The notes under the pieces: model-generated | Told to the model about the DNA's origin: nothing | Database searches by the model: none | What the model saw: only the letters and a program-made list of their open reading frames with translations | Position numbers and translations under genes: made by a program | Part shown: piece after piece, positions 17,008 through 26,171 of the stretch | Layout of the letters: each line of letters begins with the position of its first letter | Numbering within the stretch: position 1 is the first letter of the stretch | Source: Salinibacterium sp. SWN167 | GTDB taxonomy: Bacteria; Actinomycetota; Actinomycetes; Actinomycetales; Microbacteriaceae | Reading direction: 5' to 3' | DNA: 64,000 nucleotides | NCBI RefSeq assembly: GCF_015864665.1 | Contig: NZ_JADYWU010000001.1 | Coordinates: 1,302,001 to 1,366,000, forward strand

Positions 17008-18122
17008 ACGCTCACTTCGGGAAACTCGATTATCTGCCGCACAGCATCGCCGTTCGCGAGAGTCTCGAATCCTTCATTAATATCTTTCAATTCGATGCGA
17101 GCGGTGATGAGGTTCTCAATAGGAAGCAGTCCCTGACGCCACAGATTTTCGTAGTAGGGAATGTCGCGTGACGGCACCGCTGAACCGAGGTAGCTGCCGA
17201 CGATCTCGCGAGCTTCCGCTACGAGTTGCAGTGGTGAGATGCGCACTTCCGCTTCGGGCCCGGGCAGGCCGACGCTCACAGTGCGTCCACCGGGTGCGGT
17301 GAGCGCGACAGCGGTTTCGAACGCTCGCGCGACGCCCGCGCACTCAATGACGACGTCTGCGGTGAAACCAGCATCGACAGCTTGTTCGGGGGTGAACGTT
17401 GCGGAAGCACCGAGTTCCAGGCCCAAGCCGAGCTTGCCCACATTCGCATCGATGCCAACGACTGTCACCTCAGGAACGGATGCGGCAACCAGCAGCGCAG
17501 CCATGCCGACGCCGCCAAGCCCGACGACAGCGACGGTCTGTCCGGCAGTCGGCCGACCAGCATTGAGCACAGCGCCGCCTCCCGTAAGCACGGCGCAGCC
17601 CAAGACGGCCGCAATATCCGGGGGCACATCCGCTCCGACAGCGACGAGTGATCGCGCATCCATGACCGCATAAGTGGCGAATGCTGACACGCCAAGGTGA
17701 TGAGCGACGGACTCATCGCCGGCGTGCAAGCGCCTGCCTCCGTCAAGAAGGGTTCCTTCGCCGTTCGCGTGTGACCCAGGCGTGCAGGGAAGGCGACCGC
17801 CGGTCTGACAAGCCGCGCACGTGCCGCAGCGGGGGAGGAATGCGGCAACAACACGTTGCCCGATAGAGAGGCCGGCGACAGCGGAACCGATTTCTTCGAC
17901 GATCCCTGCGGCTTCGTGCCCCAGCAGCATAGGCAATGGCCGAAGGCGGGAGCCGTTGACGACGGAAAGGTCAGAGTGACAGATCCCTGCCGCTTCTATC
18001 CGGACCAGAACTTCGTGGGGGCCAGGCGGATCCAATTCGAGCTGCTCGATCGTGAGAGGGCTCGACGTTGAGTAGGGGCGAAGAGCATCGGATGTTCTCA
18101 ACACTGCACCGAGGATTCTCAT
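17004..18122 (-). CDS. Zinc-dependent alcohol dehydrogenase
   Basis: A 372-residue medium-chain dehydrogenase/reductase. Catalytic zinc ligands are C48 (GICHSD), H69 (GHEAAG) and the Cys in LGCAVLTG. The structural zinc site is the four Cys of RCGTCAACQTGGRLPC. The NAD Rossmann motif is GLGGVG. AAGGGAGAA lies 7 nt before the ATG. It is the first gene of the three-gene operon with two hydrolases, divergent from the GAF/PucR regulator at 18217. Oxidation of a released alcohol is a reasonable inference. Confidence 0.93.
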   Translation of the reverse strand: MRILGAVLRTSDALRPYSTSSPLTIEQLELDPPGPHEVLVRIEAAGICHSDLSVVNGSRLRPLPMLLGHEAAGIVEEIGSAVAGLSIGQRVVAAFLPRCGTCAACQTGGRLPCTPGSHANGEGTLLDGGRRLHAGDESVAHHLGVSAFATYAVMDARSLVAVGADVPPDIAAVLGCAVLTGGGAVLNAGRPTAGQTVAVVGLGGVGMAALLVAASVPEVTVVGIDANVGKLGLGLELGASATFTPEQAVDAGFTADVVIECAGVARAFETAVALTAPGGRTVSVGLPGPEAEVRISPLQLVAEAREIVGSYLGSAVPSRDIPYYENLWRQGLLPIENLITARIELKDINEGFETLANGDAVRQIIEFPEVSV

Positions 18123-18216
18123 TTACCGGGTTCTCCCTTGAACATGTAGCAATTGTGCTGCCCTCGCCTGTGGCCTTCTATGTACTCAGAACACAAGTTG
18201 ATGAAATAATATGTAA
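18123..18216. promoter_or_regulatory. Divergent control region between ADH operon and PucR regulator
   Basis: This 94-nt intergenic region must hold both divergent promoters. AGCA-ATTG-TGCT (18148-18159) is a short inverted repeat that could be an operator. The side next to the regulator is AT-rich (ATGAAATAATATGTAAATG). No clear Shine-Dalgarno precedes the regulator ATG. Confidence 0.35.
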
Positions 18217-19791
18217 ATGGCTCCACAAATTGGTTCGGAAGCTCCCTTACTGCGAGAAGTGGCGGAAGACATTTCTGCGCTTCATGACCCTGACTTGATT
18301 CTCACGGGACTTGTTCGACGGGTGCGTTCTGCGGTTGGCTGCGAACTCGCGTATCTCAGCTTGAACGAGAGCGCGACCCGCACTACTGAGATTCAGTTCT
18401 CCGATGGCATCCTGACGCCTGAATACGCTGCGATCCGTATGCCCATCGGCACGGGAGTGCTCGGGATGGCGGCGGCCGGCTTCATGACCGAGTCTGCCGA
18501 TTATTTGCGCGATGTTTCAAGGCTGCACATCGAGTCAGTGGATGAGGCCGTGACGTCCGAAGGTGTGCGGGCAATCTTGAGTACGCCGCTTCGTGCCGGC
18601 GGCGATGTGGTTGGTGCGCTCACCGTCGCGAATCGTACCGCTGGAGCCTTCACGCAACGTCAAAAAGAGACCCTTGTCGAGGCCGCACTGATCGGCTCGA
18701 TCGCGGTCGATGTTTATAACCTTCGGAGGCGGCTGAAAACCCAGACCGAAGTATCGAAGCGCGAGATTGACAATCTCATGTCGAGCTCTGAAGTCGAGGC
18801 CATCCAACTTCGGGCATCCGATCAGTTCTCGGCGGCGCTCGCTGCTGGCCAGGGCACGGTTGAGCTGCTCGAGATCGCGTCAACGGCGGTGAGAGGGCGC
18901 GTCACGATTGGCGACAGCGACGAAGGTTCCAGCCCGGCTGATAGTGCTAATTCGATCCCTCTCGATGCGGGAGGCGTAATCCAGGTGTCCGATGCTGATC
19001 CGCGGCTTGTTCAGGCGCTCGCACCGACCATGGCAACGTTTATCTCGATCGCGCTGTTGTACGAACGAGCGATCGAGGATGCGCGGCACTTCAGGGAATC
19101 CGAAGTGGTCGAACGTGTGATCGAACCAGCTCGTGACGGTTCTGGGCCTTCTGTGCGTTTAGGGCTGCAGGGAACAGGGAGTGTGGAGGTCACGGTCGTC
19201 GAGATCGAAGACCCGAATGCGCGTCGCGCGGCACTGGCGTCGCTGCGCAAAGGTATGGGAAGGGATGCGATCGCGGCCGAGCGGCGGGGATCGATCATCG
19301 TCATCGTTCGTAGTTTTCCGTCGATCGCGGAACACCTGTCCGAATGCATCGGTTCGTTCATCTATTTCGGGGGAATCGCAGCGGCGGTATCCGAAGCTGA
19401 GATTCCTACCGCGTACGCCGAGGCCGCGCGCTTGGCCAGATCAATGCGCGCTTTGCATCGGCCACGAGAACTGGCGGCAAAAGCATCTCTTGGTGTGGTC
19501 GCGTTTGCAGTCGAAGGCTCAGGAGACTCTGCGGAACTCTACGTCGCTGCTCAGTTGGGGCCGCTAATGGGTGGCACGTCCCGGGACCAGCGCTTGTTGG
19601 AAACCGCCTTGCGCTATCTCGACAGTCAGGGTTCCGTATCCGGCGTCGCTTCGAGTCTTTCTATTCACGAGAACACCGTGCGCCAAAGGCTGGAGAGGCT
19701 CGATCAGTTGCTCCCCGGATGGCGTGAAGGGTCTCGAAGTCTGGATGTGCACATCGCGTTGCGGACGCACGCAGTGTTGGAAGCCGAATAA
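18217..19791 (+). CDS. GAF-domain PucR-type transcriptional regulator
   Basis: A 524-residue activator-type protein. The N-terminal part (about 15-170) resembles a GAF domain (LVRRVRSAVGCELAYLSLNE, IPIGTGVLG-like loop, AILSTPLRAGGDVVGALTVAN). The middle holds a second regulatory region. The C-terminus (about 470-520) is the PucR helix-turn-helix: SVSGVASSLSIHENTVRQRL. PucR/CdaR relatives control catabolic genes in response to their substrates. It is divergent from the alcohol dehydrogenase/hydrolase operon, its probable target. An in-frame TAA just upstream fixes ATG 18217 as the earliest start. Confidence 0.88.
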   Translation: MAPQIGSEAPLLREVAEDISALHDPDLILTGLVRRVRSAVGCELAYLSLNESATRTTEIQFSDGILTPEYAAIRMPIGTGVLGMAAAGFMTESADYLRDVSRLHIESVDEAVTSEGVRAILSTPLRAGGDVVGALTVANRTAGAFTQRQKETLVEAALIGSIAVDVYNLRRRLKTQTEVSKREIDNLMSSSEVEAIQLRASDQFSAALAAGQGTVELLEIASTAVRGRVTIGDSDEGSSPADSANSIPLDAGGVIQVSDADPRLVQALAPTMATFISIALLYERAIEDARHFRESEVVERVIEPARDGSGPSVRLGLQGTGSVEVTVVEIEDPNARRAALASLRKGMGRDAIAAERRGSIIVIVRSFPSIAEHLSECIGSFIYFGGIAAAVSEAEIPTAYAEAARLARSMRALHRPRELAAKASLGVVAFAVEGSGDSAELYVAAQLGPLMGGTSRDQRLLETALRYLDSQGSVSGVASSLSIHENTVRQRLERLDQLLPGWREGSRSLDVHIALRTHAVLEAE

Positions 19792-20105
19792 GCGCTGTCC
19801 GCGAAGTGGGTATCGGGGGCCCGAGCACCCCCATCACACGCCCAAGCCACCCCAAGCATGCTGCCGATCGAAAAGAATAAGAATGGTATTCGGCGAAGCA
19901 GCACAAGGGGCGAAAGCTGTGAATGTCGCGCACGCCACGCAAGACTCCTGTGCACACGTGAGAATTGTGCGGCATCGCTGCGTTCTGATCAGTAATCATT
20001 AGATTTCATTACGCTTTATGTGTGACATTTTGGATTGTTACTAATCCTTATCTCTGCGAGGGTAGACAGGCTTAACCCACGCACATGCATGAGAAAGGCA
20101 ACACT
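19792..20105 (+). promoter_or_regulatory. Intergenic region with putP control signals
   Basis: A 314-nt non-coding stretch. GGGGG/CCCCC (19815-19832) is a possible weak terminator after the regulator. The second half is AT-rich. GGATT-GTTACT-AATCC (20032-20047) is an inverted repeat suited to an operator or hairpin. The sequence just before the start, GAGAAAGG (20091-20098), is the putP Shine-Dalgarno. I see no tRNA or ORF here. Confidence 0.4.
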
Positions 20106-21626
20106 GTGAACGATCTAACCTTCCAAATTATTGCGATGGTCATTTATATGGCCGCGATGCTTGGCATTGGATGGTGGGCGTACAAGCGAACCACTGACCT
20201 TGACGACTACATGCTCGCTGGCCGCAAGCTCAGCCCCGGCGTCGCAGCCCTCAGCGCCGGCGCATCCGACATGTCCGGCTGGCTACTCCTCGGACTCCCG
20301 GGAGCGTTCTACGTCGGCGGCCTCGTCGAAGGCTGGATCGCCATCGGCCTCACGATCGGCGCTTGGCTCAACTGGAAGTTTGTCGCACCGCGCTTGCGCG
20401 CATATACCGAAGTTTCCAAAAACTCGATTACGGTGCCGAGCTTCTTCGAGAATCGCCTTCGCGATAAGTCTCACATTCTGCGCGTGACCGCCGGTGTCAT
20501 CATCCTCGTCTTCTTCACTTTCTACGTTTCCTCCGGCATGGTCGCTGGCGGAAAGTTCTTCGAGAGCGCATTCAACTCTGAATACCTCATCGGCATGCTC
20601 CTCGTGGGTGGTGTCACTGTGCTGTACACCCTCTTTGGAGGCTTTATCGGCGCGACGTACACCGACGTGGTGCAGGGAATCATGATCTTCCTCGCCCTGA
20701 TTTTTGTTCCCATCATCGGTATCTCGCAGGTCGGTGGCGTTGACGGCGCCATGGAATCGATCCGTGCGGTGAGTAGCGAAGAAGTCGACATGCTCAACCT
20801 CTTCGGTGGTTCTGCTATCGCTGCGATCTCTGCTGCCGCTTGGGGACTCGGTTATTTCGGTCAGCCGCACATTCTCGTGCGCTTCATGGCGCTTCGCTCG
20901 CCGGGAGACGCTGTAGCCGGTCGCCGTATCGGAATCAGCTGGATGGTTATTTCTGTTCTTGGTGCCATGGCATCCGCCCTCATCGGTGTCGCGTACTTCC
21001 AGCAGAACCCGGATCTCACGCTCGACGACCCGGAGAAGGTGTTCCTTGAGTTGTCTCAGGTCTTCTTCCACCCGTTGATTGCTGGCTTCGTTCTTGCCGC
21101 GGTGCTTGCTGCTGTGATGAGTACGATTTCTTCCCAGCTGATCGTGTCATCTTCGGCTCTCGTCGAAGACCTCTTCAAGATCGTTGCCAAGAAGGAAGCG
21201 ACGCCCAAGGCTCAGGTCGTTCTTGGACGCATGGGTGTCTTGGTGGTCTCGATCATCGCCATCCTGCTCGCTCTGAACCCTGAATCATCGGTACTCGAAC
21301 TGGTGTCGTATGCATGGGCCGGTTTCGGTGCAGCGTTCGGCCCGATCGTGCTTCTGTCTCTCTTCTGGCGCAAACTCACGGCGCCGGGAGCGATCGCCGG
21401 CATGATCGCGGGTGCCGTCACTGTGGTTATCTGGGGCAACGTCGACGCGCTCTCGGGAGTTATGTACGAAATCGTGCCCGGTTTCGCGCTCAACCTGATC
21501 GTCGCTGTAGTCGTGAGCTTGCTCACCTTCAAGCACAGCGACAACATCGTTACCGAGTTCGACTCTGCAGTCGAGGGTGTTCGCACCGGAACGGTCACGT
21601 TGCCCGTCTTCGACAAGGAGGACTAA
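20106..21626 (+). CDS. putP: Sodium/proline symporter PutP
   Basis: A 506-residue member of the sodium:solute symporter family with about 13 membrane helices, importing proline with Na+. Recognisable parts are DDYMLAGRKLSPGVAALSAGASDMSG (SSF signature region around helix 2), GGFIGATYTDVVQGIMI, and GLGYFGQPHILVRFMA. The frame opens 7 codons upstream at ATG 20085, but GTG 20106 has GAGAAAGG 7 nt before it and gives a normal N-terminus. No putA is adjacent. The C-terminus is acidic and soluble. Confidence 0.93.
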   Translation: MNDLTFQIIAMVIYMAAMLGIGWWAYKRTTDLDDYMLAGRKLSPGVAALSAGASDMSGWLLLGLPGAFYVGGLVEGWIAIGLTIGAWLNWKFVAPRLRAYTEVSKNSITVPSFFENRLRDKSHILRVTAGVIILVFFTFYVSSGMVAGGKFFESAFNSEYLIGMLLVGGVTVLYTLFGGFIGATYTDVVQGIMIFLALIFVPIIGISQVGGVDGAMESIRAVSSEEVDMLNLFGGSAIAAISAAAWGLGYFGQPHILVRFMALRSPGDAVAGRRIGISWMVISVLGAMASALIGVAYFQQNPDLTLDDPEKVFLELSQVFFHPLIAGFVLAAVLAAVMSTISSQLIVSSSALVEDLFKIVAKKEATPKAQVVLGRMGVLVVSIIAILLALNPESSVLELVSYAWAGFGAAFGPIVLLSLFWRKLTAPGAIAGMIAGAVTVVIWGNVDALSGVMYEIVPGFALNLIVAVVVSLLTFKHSDNIVTEFDSAVEGVRTGTVTLPVFDKED

Positions 21627-21668
21627 AGCGGTGGCCTAGCGGCCCACGCTAGCTAGGTCGACAACATG

Positions 21669-21704
21669 AAATGCCCGCTCCCACAATTGTGGGAGCGGGC
21701 ATTT
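21669..21704 (+). terminator. Perfect 36-nt palindromic terminator after putP
   Basis: Eighteen bases (21669-21686) are followed directly by their exact reverse complement (21687-21704), centred on CAATTG. The right arm ends in a run of T (ATTTTTCG), giving a rho-independent terminator for putP; the A-run on the left makes it work in both directions. A smaller hairpin CTAGCG/CGCTAG (21636-21652) precedes it. The rest of the gap to 21878 shows no gene. Confidence 0.85.
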
Positions 21705-21878
21705 TTCGTTAACGCTGCCGGAGTGACCCTCAGTCCGGGGCCGGGCGGATCGCGCGCGACGAGATCAGATCCCCACCGTCGGAGCTTCGTCAGGCTCAGT
21801 GCTCGGCCTGCAGGAGCGCGTCCCGCAAATTTCCAAGAATTCACGGCGGATGACAGGGGCGCGCCCTAGGCTTGGCTT

Positions 21879-22808
21879 GTGATTCAACTCGGCCAATATC
21901 CTGCCCCCAGCCACGTCATCGCGCATGTCAGCGACACTCATCTGCTCGCCGGCGGTCGACCGCTGTATGGCGCGGTCAATACGATCGCTCACCTCGAGCA
22001 GGCACTTGCTCAACTTGAGCGCTCAACCGCGAATCCTCAAGCCATCGTGTTCACGGGAGACCTCGCCGATCTGGGCGAGCCCGACGCTTACGTGCGTTTG
22101 CGTGCAATCGTCGAGCCGGCAGCGAAACGCATGAACGCCGAGATCATTTGGGTGATGGGTAATCACGACGAGCGCGCCCAGTACTCATCGCTGCTGTTCG
22201 ACGAAAAATCGGATGCCCCACAAGACCGGGTCTACATGATTGACGGATTGCGCATCATCTCTTTCGACACCACGGTGCCGGGCTACCACCACGGCGAGAT
22301 CGGCGACGAACAGCTGGACTGGCTGCGCAACGAACTGGCCACCCCGGCACCGCATGGCACGCTTTTGGCGGTGCATCATCCGCCCATCCCTACCCCGATG
22401 TTGGAGGCGATGGGGATGCTTGAGCTGCAGGGTCAAGACCGGCTCGCGGAGGTGCTGCAGGGCAGCGACGTTCGCGCGATTTTAGGCGGCCATTTGCACT
22501 ATTCGACGCATTCGACTTTCGCTGGCATCCCTGTTTCCGTCGCGTCGGCGACGTGTTACACCCTCGACCTCAGTGCCCATGAACGACTGCTTTCCGGAGT
22601 CGACTACGGGCAGTCGGTCAACGTTGTGCACGTTTACGAGAAGCAGACCGTGCACTCGATCATTCCGGTCGGCGACACCACGGAGATCACGGGCCACTCT
22701 GCTGAAGCCTGGGCGCAAGTCGAAGCGATGACGCCAGAGCAGCGCCTCGAGACGTTCTCAGCCAAAAACTCTACGTTCAATGCGGTAGAAGTGGCGGCCT
22801 CCGACTAG
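21879..22808 (+). CDS. Class III cyclic-nucleotide phosphodiesterase-like metallophosphoesterase
   Basis: A 309-residue calcineurin-like phosphoesterase with all five dinuclear-metal blocks: DTH (D19, H21) in HVSDTHLL, GDLAD, GNHDE, HHPP and GGHLHYS. This arrangement matches CpdA/Rv0805-type enzymes, which hydrolyse cyclic nucleotides or other phosphodiesters. Specificity within the family is loose, so cAMP is only a candidate. The start is GTG at 21879. It stands alone between putP and a nitroreductase. Confidence 0.87.
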   Translation: MIQLGQYPAPSHVIAHVSDTHLLAGGRPLYGAVNTIAHLEQALAQLERSTANPQAIVFTGDLADLGEPDAYVRLRAIVEPAAKRMNAEIIWVMGNHDERAQYSSLLFDEKSDAPQDRVYMIDGLRIISFDTTVPGYHHGEIGDEQLDWLRNELATPAPHGTLLAVHHPPIPTPMLEAMGMLELQGQDRLAEVLQGSDVRAILGGHLHYSTHSTFAGIPVSVASATCYTLDLSAHERLLSGVDYGQSVNVVHVYEKQTVHSIIPVGDTTEITGHSAEAWAQVEAMTPEQRLETFSAKNSTFNAVEVAASD

Positions 22809-22883
22809 CTCGGGTTTGCTGCACGCTTCTCGCTCGCGTCGCGTGTGCACGAAGCATCCAGTGCGCCGTGAAATCATTGAACT

Positions 22884-23756
22884 ATGACTTTGGGCTCAAC
22901 AAACACCGCACCCACATCTCGAATCGAACAAGAGCAGCGGGAGATTTCCCCCGAGTTCATCACGGACACGATTCGGGTGCTCACGAGCCACGAGTCGATT
23001 CGCAGCTTTGAGTCGACGCCGATTGCGGCGAAAGCGCTGGAAGCAATCTTGGTGTCTGCCCGCAGCGCCCCGACATCATCTAACTTGCAGGCGTTCAGCA
23101 TCATCGTCGTTGAGGATGCAGAGCGCCGTGCTCGCCTGGCTCACCTAGTTGGCGACCAGCGCTACGTCGCTGAAGCCCCTGTCATGCTGATCTTCTGCGC
23201 CGATGTGTCCCGTTTTCACTACCTAGCCGAGCGACAGGGGCACACATTCGATGCTGACAACCTCGAAATGTTCCTCATGGCATCCGTCGATGCCGCTCTC
23301 GCGCTTGAGAACGCGCTAGTCGCCGCCGAGTCGCTCGGGCTTGGCGCTGTTCCTATCGGTTCGGTGCGCAATCAGCCTTCGGCGATTGCCGACGAGTTGG
23401 GCCTGCCCCAGGGAGTCTTTGCCGTCGCTGGTCTCACTCTCGGTCATCCGCGGGAGGGAGTGCGTCGGGGAACAAAGCCGCGTTTGTCGAGCGAGGCCGT
23501 TGTGCACCGGGAACAGTATTCAGGTGACGACATCGAGAAGCACGTCAGCGACTACGACGACGTCATGATTGCTAACGGTCTCTACTCGGGCCGTCAGGTC
23601 ACCAGCGCAGGCGTGCAGATTCCTGACTCGGAATATGGTTGGGCCGAGCACACAGCCCGCCGCACCAGCAAGCCGGAGGGCGTAACGAGGCCGTCGGTTG
23701 CGATGCGCGACCACCTCAAAGACGAAGTCGAAGCGCGCGGTTTCAGGATCCGTTAG
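22884..23756 (+). CDS. NADPH-dependent flavin nitroreductase (NfsA/Frp type)
   Basis: A 290-residue FMN-binding oxidoreductase. The FMN-phosphate site is SIRSFESTPI (early Arg/Ser motif), followed by SARSAPTSSNLQAFSIIVVED. The mid-region LGLGAVPIGSVRNQPSAIADELGLPQGV, then GLTLGHPRE, matches NfsA-like enzymes that reduce nitro groups and quinones. The first 30 residues are variable. The C-terminus overlaps the convergent SDR gene by 14 nt. Confidence 0.9.
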   Translation: MTLGSTNTAPTSRIEQEQREISPEFITDTIRVLTSHESIRSFESTPIAAKALEAILVSARSAPTSSNLQAFSIIVVEDAERRARLAHLVGDQRYVAEAPVMLIFCADVSRFHYLAERQGHTFDADNLEMFLMASVDAALALENALVAAESLGLGAVPIGSVRNQPSAIADELGLPQGVFAVAGLTLGHPREGVRRGTKPRLSSEAVVHREQYSGDDIEKHVSDYDDVMIANGLYSGRQVTSAGVQIPDSEYGWAEHTARRTSKPEGVTRPSVAMRDHLKDEVEARGFRIR

Positions 23757-24561
23757 CGCTAGCGGCACGACTTGCGCGCGCGACGAAGACCATGATTAGT
23801 GGTTGCGTGACCTTCATCAGAGCCCAGATGAGTTTGTAGCGCACGCTAGGCACAGAGACGGCGCGACCGCGTGCCGCTGAGCGCAGGGCGGAGCGAACCA
23901 CGAAGCTCGCATCGAGCCACATCCACTTCGGGGCCATGTCGGCGCGCTCAATGCCGAGTCGAGCATGGAATTCGGTGCGGACAAAACCCGGGGCCACTGC
24001 GGTGAATGTCAGCCCGCGATGGCGGTACTGGGCGTTCGCCCACCGGCTGAAGCTCAGTGGCCACGTCTTCGCCGCGCTATAGAGCCCGAGCGGGGCGCCC
24101 GCAGCGATGCTGGCGACAGTAAGTACGGTGCCGGATCCTCGGCTGAGCATGCCGCCGAGCACTGCGTGGCTGAGGCGGAGGGGCACGGTGGCGAGGATCT
24201 CCAGCATCCGCTCTTCGTCGTCGATGGAGTTCGATTCAAACTCTTGCGCTAATCCGTAGCCGGCGTTGTTCACCAGATAGCTGATGGGGGCATCCGCCGA
24301 GTGCAAACGCTGCTCGACAATCGCCCTCTCATCGACATTGGTGAGATCGGCCTTCAGCACTTCGGCGGTGACGCCATAGCGTGAGCGCAGGTCGGCTGCG
24401 ACAGCCTCAAGCCTGGCTAGATCTCGCGCCACCAGAACAATGTTGTACCCACCAGAAGCGAGTTGATGGGCGAACTCCGCCCCGAGGCCGGAGGTCGCTC
24501 CTGTGACGAGTGCGGTGCCGCGGGCCGTGCTGGCAGAGGAGCGTGAAGGCTGAATGGTCAT
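23743..24561 (-). CDS. Short-chain dehydrogenase/reductase
   Basis: 272 residues, classical SDR. The cofactor loop is TGATSGLGAEF (20-30), NNAGYG stabilises the sheet, the catalytic Ser is in TVASIAAG, and the YxxxK pair is in YSAAKTW. A basic and aromatic C-terminal segment may associate with membranes, as in many SDRs annotated YqjQ/DltE. The substrate is unknown. The 3' end overlaps the nitroreductase gene tail-to-tail. Confidence 0.9.
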   Translation of the reverse strand: MTIQPSRSSASTARGTALVTGATSGLGAEFAHQLASGGYNIVLVARDLARLEAVAADLRSRYGVTAEVLKADLTNVDERAIVEQRLHSADAPISYLVNNAGYGLAQEFESNSIDDEERMLEILATVPLRLSHAVLGGMLSRGSGTVLTVASIAAGAPLGLYSAAKTWPLSFSRWANAQYRHRGLTFTAVAPGFVRTEFHARLGIERADMAPKWMWLDASFVVRSALRSAARGRAVSVPSVRYKLIWALMKVTQPLIMVFVARASRAASANGS

Positions 24562-24599
24562 CCCGAAACGCTATCGCGTCGAGCCCCATTGTCGTCAGC

Positions 24600-25526
24600 A
24601 TGCCGCACGATAGAGGGGTGAACCTGCCCCGCCTTGTGGATACGTTCGTCGAGTACCTCTCGGCAGACCGTGGCTTCAGCGTGCACACGATTCGTTCCTA
24701 CCGTTCTGATCTCACTAACCTCGTCACCTTCGCGGCAGACCGGTTGGTGACAGAGCCCGCTGATCTCGATCTCGAACTCTTGCGCGAGTGGTTGTGGCAG
24801 TCCTCCCAAGAGGGGCTCGCAAAAGCTACGTTGGCGCGCCGGGCGGCAGCCTCGCGGGCGTTCAGCGCGTGGTTGGCCCAGAATAATTACACCGAGTTGG
24901 ATGCCGCGGCTCGTCTTAAAGCGCCGAAGGCCGACCGGCACTTGCCTCGGGTTCTCAATCGCGATCAGATGTCCGAGATGTTGCAGAGTGTTGAGTCGCG
25001 GGCGTCCACGGCGGATCCAGTAGCGCTGCGGGACAGGGCCATTGTCGAGCTCCTCTATGCCTCGGCGTTGCGGGTGAGTGAGCTTGTGGGGCTCAGTGCG
25101 AATGACGTGGATGATTCCCGGCTCACGGTGCGCGTGATGGGTAAAGGATCGAAGGAGCGGGTGGTTCCGTTTGGAATTCCGGCTCAACGCGCGATCGCCG
25201 ATTATCTCGAGCGTGGCCGACCTCAGCTCACCGCCGAAATCGGGGGAGCGGCACCGCTATTTGTGGGTGCCCGTGGCAAACGTGTCAGTGGGCGCACGGT
25301 GTACGAAGTGATCGCCCATTTGCTCGCCGACGTTCCTGGTTCGGGCGGATCCGGGCCGCACACGTTGAGACATACCGCTGCAACTCACCTCTTGGATGGC
25401 GGCGCCGATCTACGGGCGGTGCAGGAGCTTTTGGGGCATGCCAGTCTGGGCACTACCCAGCTGTACACCCATGTCTCGACGGAGCGTTTGCGCGAAAGCT
25501 ACCGCACCGCGCATCCCCGCGCCTAA
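24600..25526 (+). CDS. xerC: Tyrosine recombinase XerC
   Basis: A 308-residue site-specific recombinase that resolves chromosome dimers. It has an N-terminal SAM-like core-binding domain (residues about 10-100) and a catalytic domain with R158 (SALRVSEL), K182, H254-x-x-R257 (HTLRHTAATHL), H280 (LLGHASL) and the nucleophile Y289 (TQLYTHVS). The frame is open further upstream; ATG 24600 or GTG 24618 are both possible. Position near dprA and rpsB is that of chromosomal xerC in actinobacteria. Nothing around it suggests an integrative element. Confidence 0.9.
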   Translation: MPHDRGVNLPRLVDTFVEYLSADRGFSVHTIRSYRSDLTNLVTFAADRLVTEPADLDLELLREWLWQSSQEGLAKATLARRAAASRAFSAWLAQNNYTELDAAARLKAPKADRHLPRVLNRDQMSEMLQSVESRASTADPVALRDRAIVELLYASALRVSELVGLSANDVDDSRLTVRVMGKGSKERVVPFGIPAQRAIADYLERGRPQLTAEIGGAAPLFVGARGKRVSGRTVYEVIAHLLADVPGSGGSGPHTLRHTAATHLLDGGADLRAVQELLGHASLGTTQLYTHVSTERLRESYRTAHPRA

Positions 25527-25567
25527 GCATTCGGCTCAACGGTCAGCGGCTAGGCTTCTGGTATCTC

Positions 25568-26146
25568 TCAGCCCATGAGCGGGCTGTCGCCCACGTGGGT
25601 TTCTGGTTTCCACGACGTGCGGCGCGGGCCTGGCGGGTCAATCTTGGGTGGCGCGACTGCTGGCTTGGGGGAGGGAACGTCAGTGGGCTCCGGGAGCTGC
25701 GCGCGATAGATAGAGACGACCTGATCGAGGTATCGCTCGATGACGTCTTTCTCGTTGTCGTCGAAGTTATCGAGCACGCGGTCAATGCCCATAATCATGG
25801 GCATTAGCGTGGCCATTGCTGTCGCGACCGAACTCGGGTTGGGCACAACAACGACGCTTCTGCGGTCGGTGGGATGTTGTTCCCGCGTCACATGGCCGAC
25901 GTTGATGAGTCGGTCGATAGAGGCGGTCACGGCTGGCGTCGAGATATTGAGGCGACGAGACAGCTCAGTCGGTGGCAGCGGCCCGCTCATGATCAGGTGG
26001 TTCATCGCTTCGAGGTCGGTCGGGTTGACCGAGAGGGTTCGGCCGACGTGTTCCTCGAACTCTTCACTGATATCGAGGATGTCGCGCAACAGCTGGGTGG
26101 GGCGTCGCGCGTCGGGACGCTCCGGAGGGGATTCGGTGTGTTGCAT
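25568..26146 (-). CDS. MarR family transcriptional regulator
   Basis: About 192 residues. The winged helix is visible as LPPTELSRRLNISTPAVTASIDRLINVGHV with the wing TDRRSVVVV. The long, Pro-rich C-terminal tail (about 150-192) is unusual for MarR, which normally ends near 150. GTG 26155 is an alternative start three codons earlier. It is divergent from the MMPL transporter gene, which it probably represses together with itself. Confidence 0.9.
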   Translation of the reverse strand: MQHTESPPERPDARRPTQLLRDILDISEEFEEHVGRTLSVNPTDLEAMNHLIMSGPLPPTELSRRLNISTPAVTASIDRLINVGHVTREQHPTDRRSVVVVPNPSSVATAMATLMPMIMGIDRVLDNFDDNEKDVIERYLDQVVSIYRAQLPEPTDVPSPKPAVAPPKIDPPGPRRTSWKPETHVGDSPLMG

Positions 26147-26171
26147 GCCGCTCACTTTACCGCTATGTTTC

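Noticed and set aside
19792-20105. tRNA or small RNA gene in the longest gap before putP
   Set aside because: No cloverleaf or TTCGA-type T-arm can be found, and the only hairpins are short; promoter/operator content explains the region.
24600-25526. Tyrosine recombinase as the integrase of a mobile element
   Set aside because: It is of XerC size and context, with no tRNA, direct repeats or phage genes at either side.
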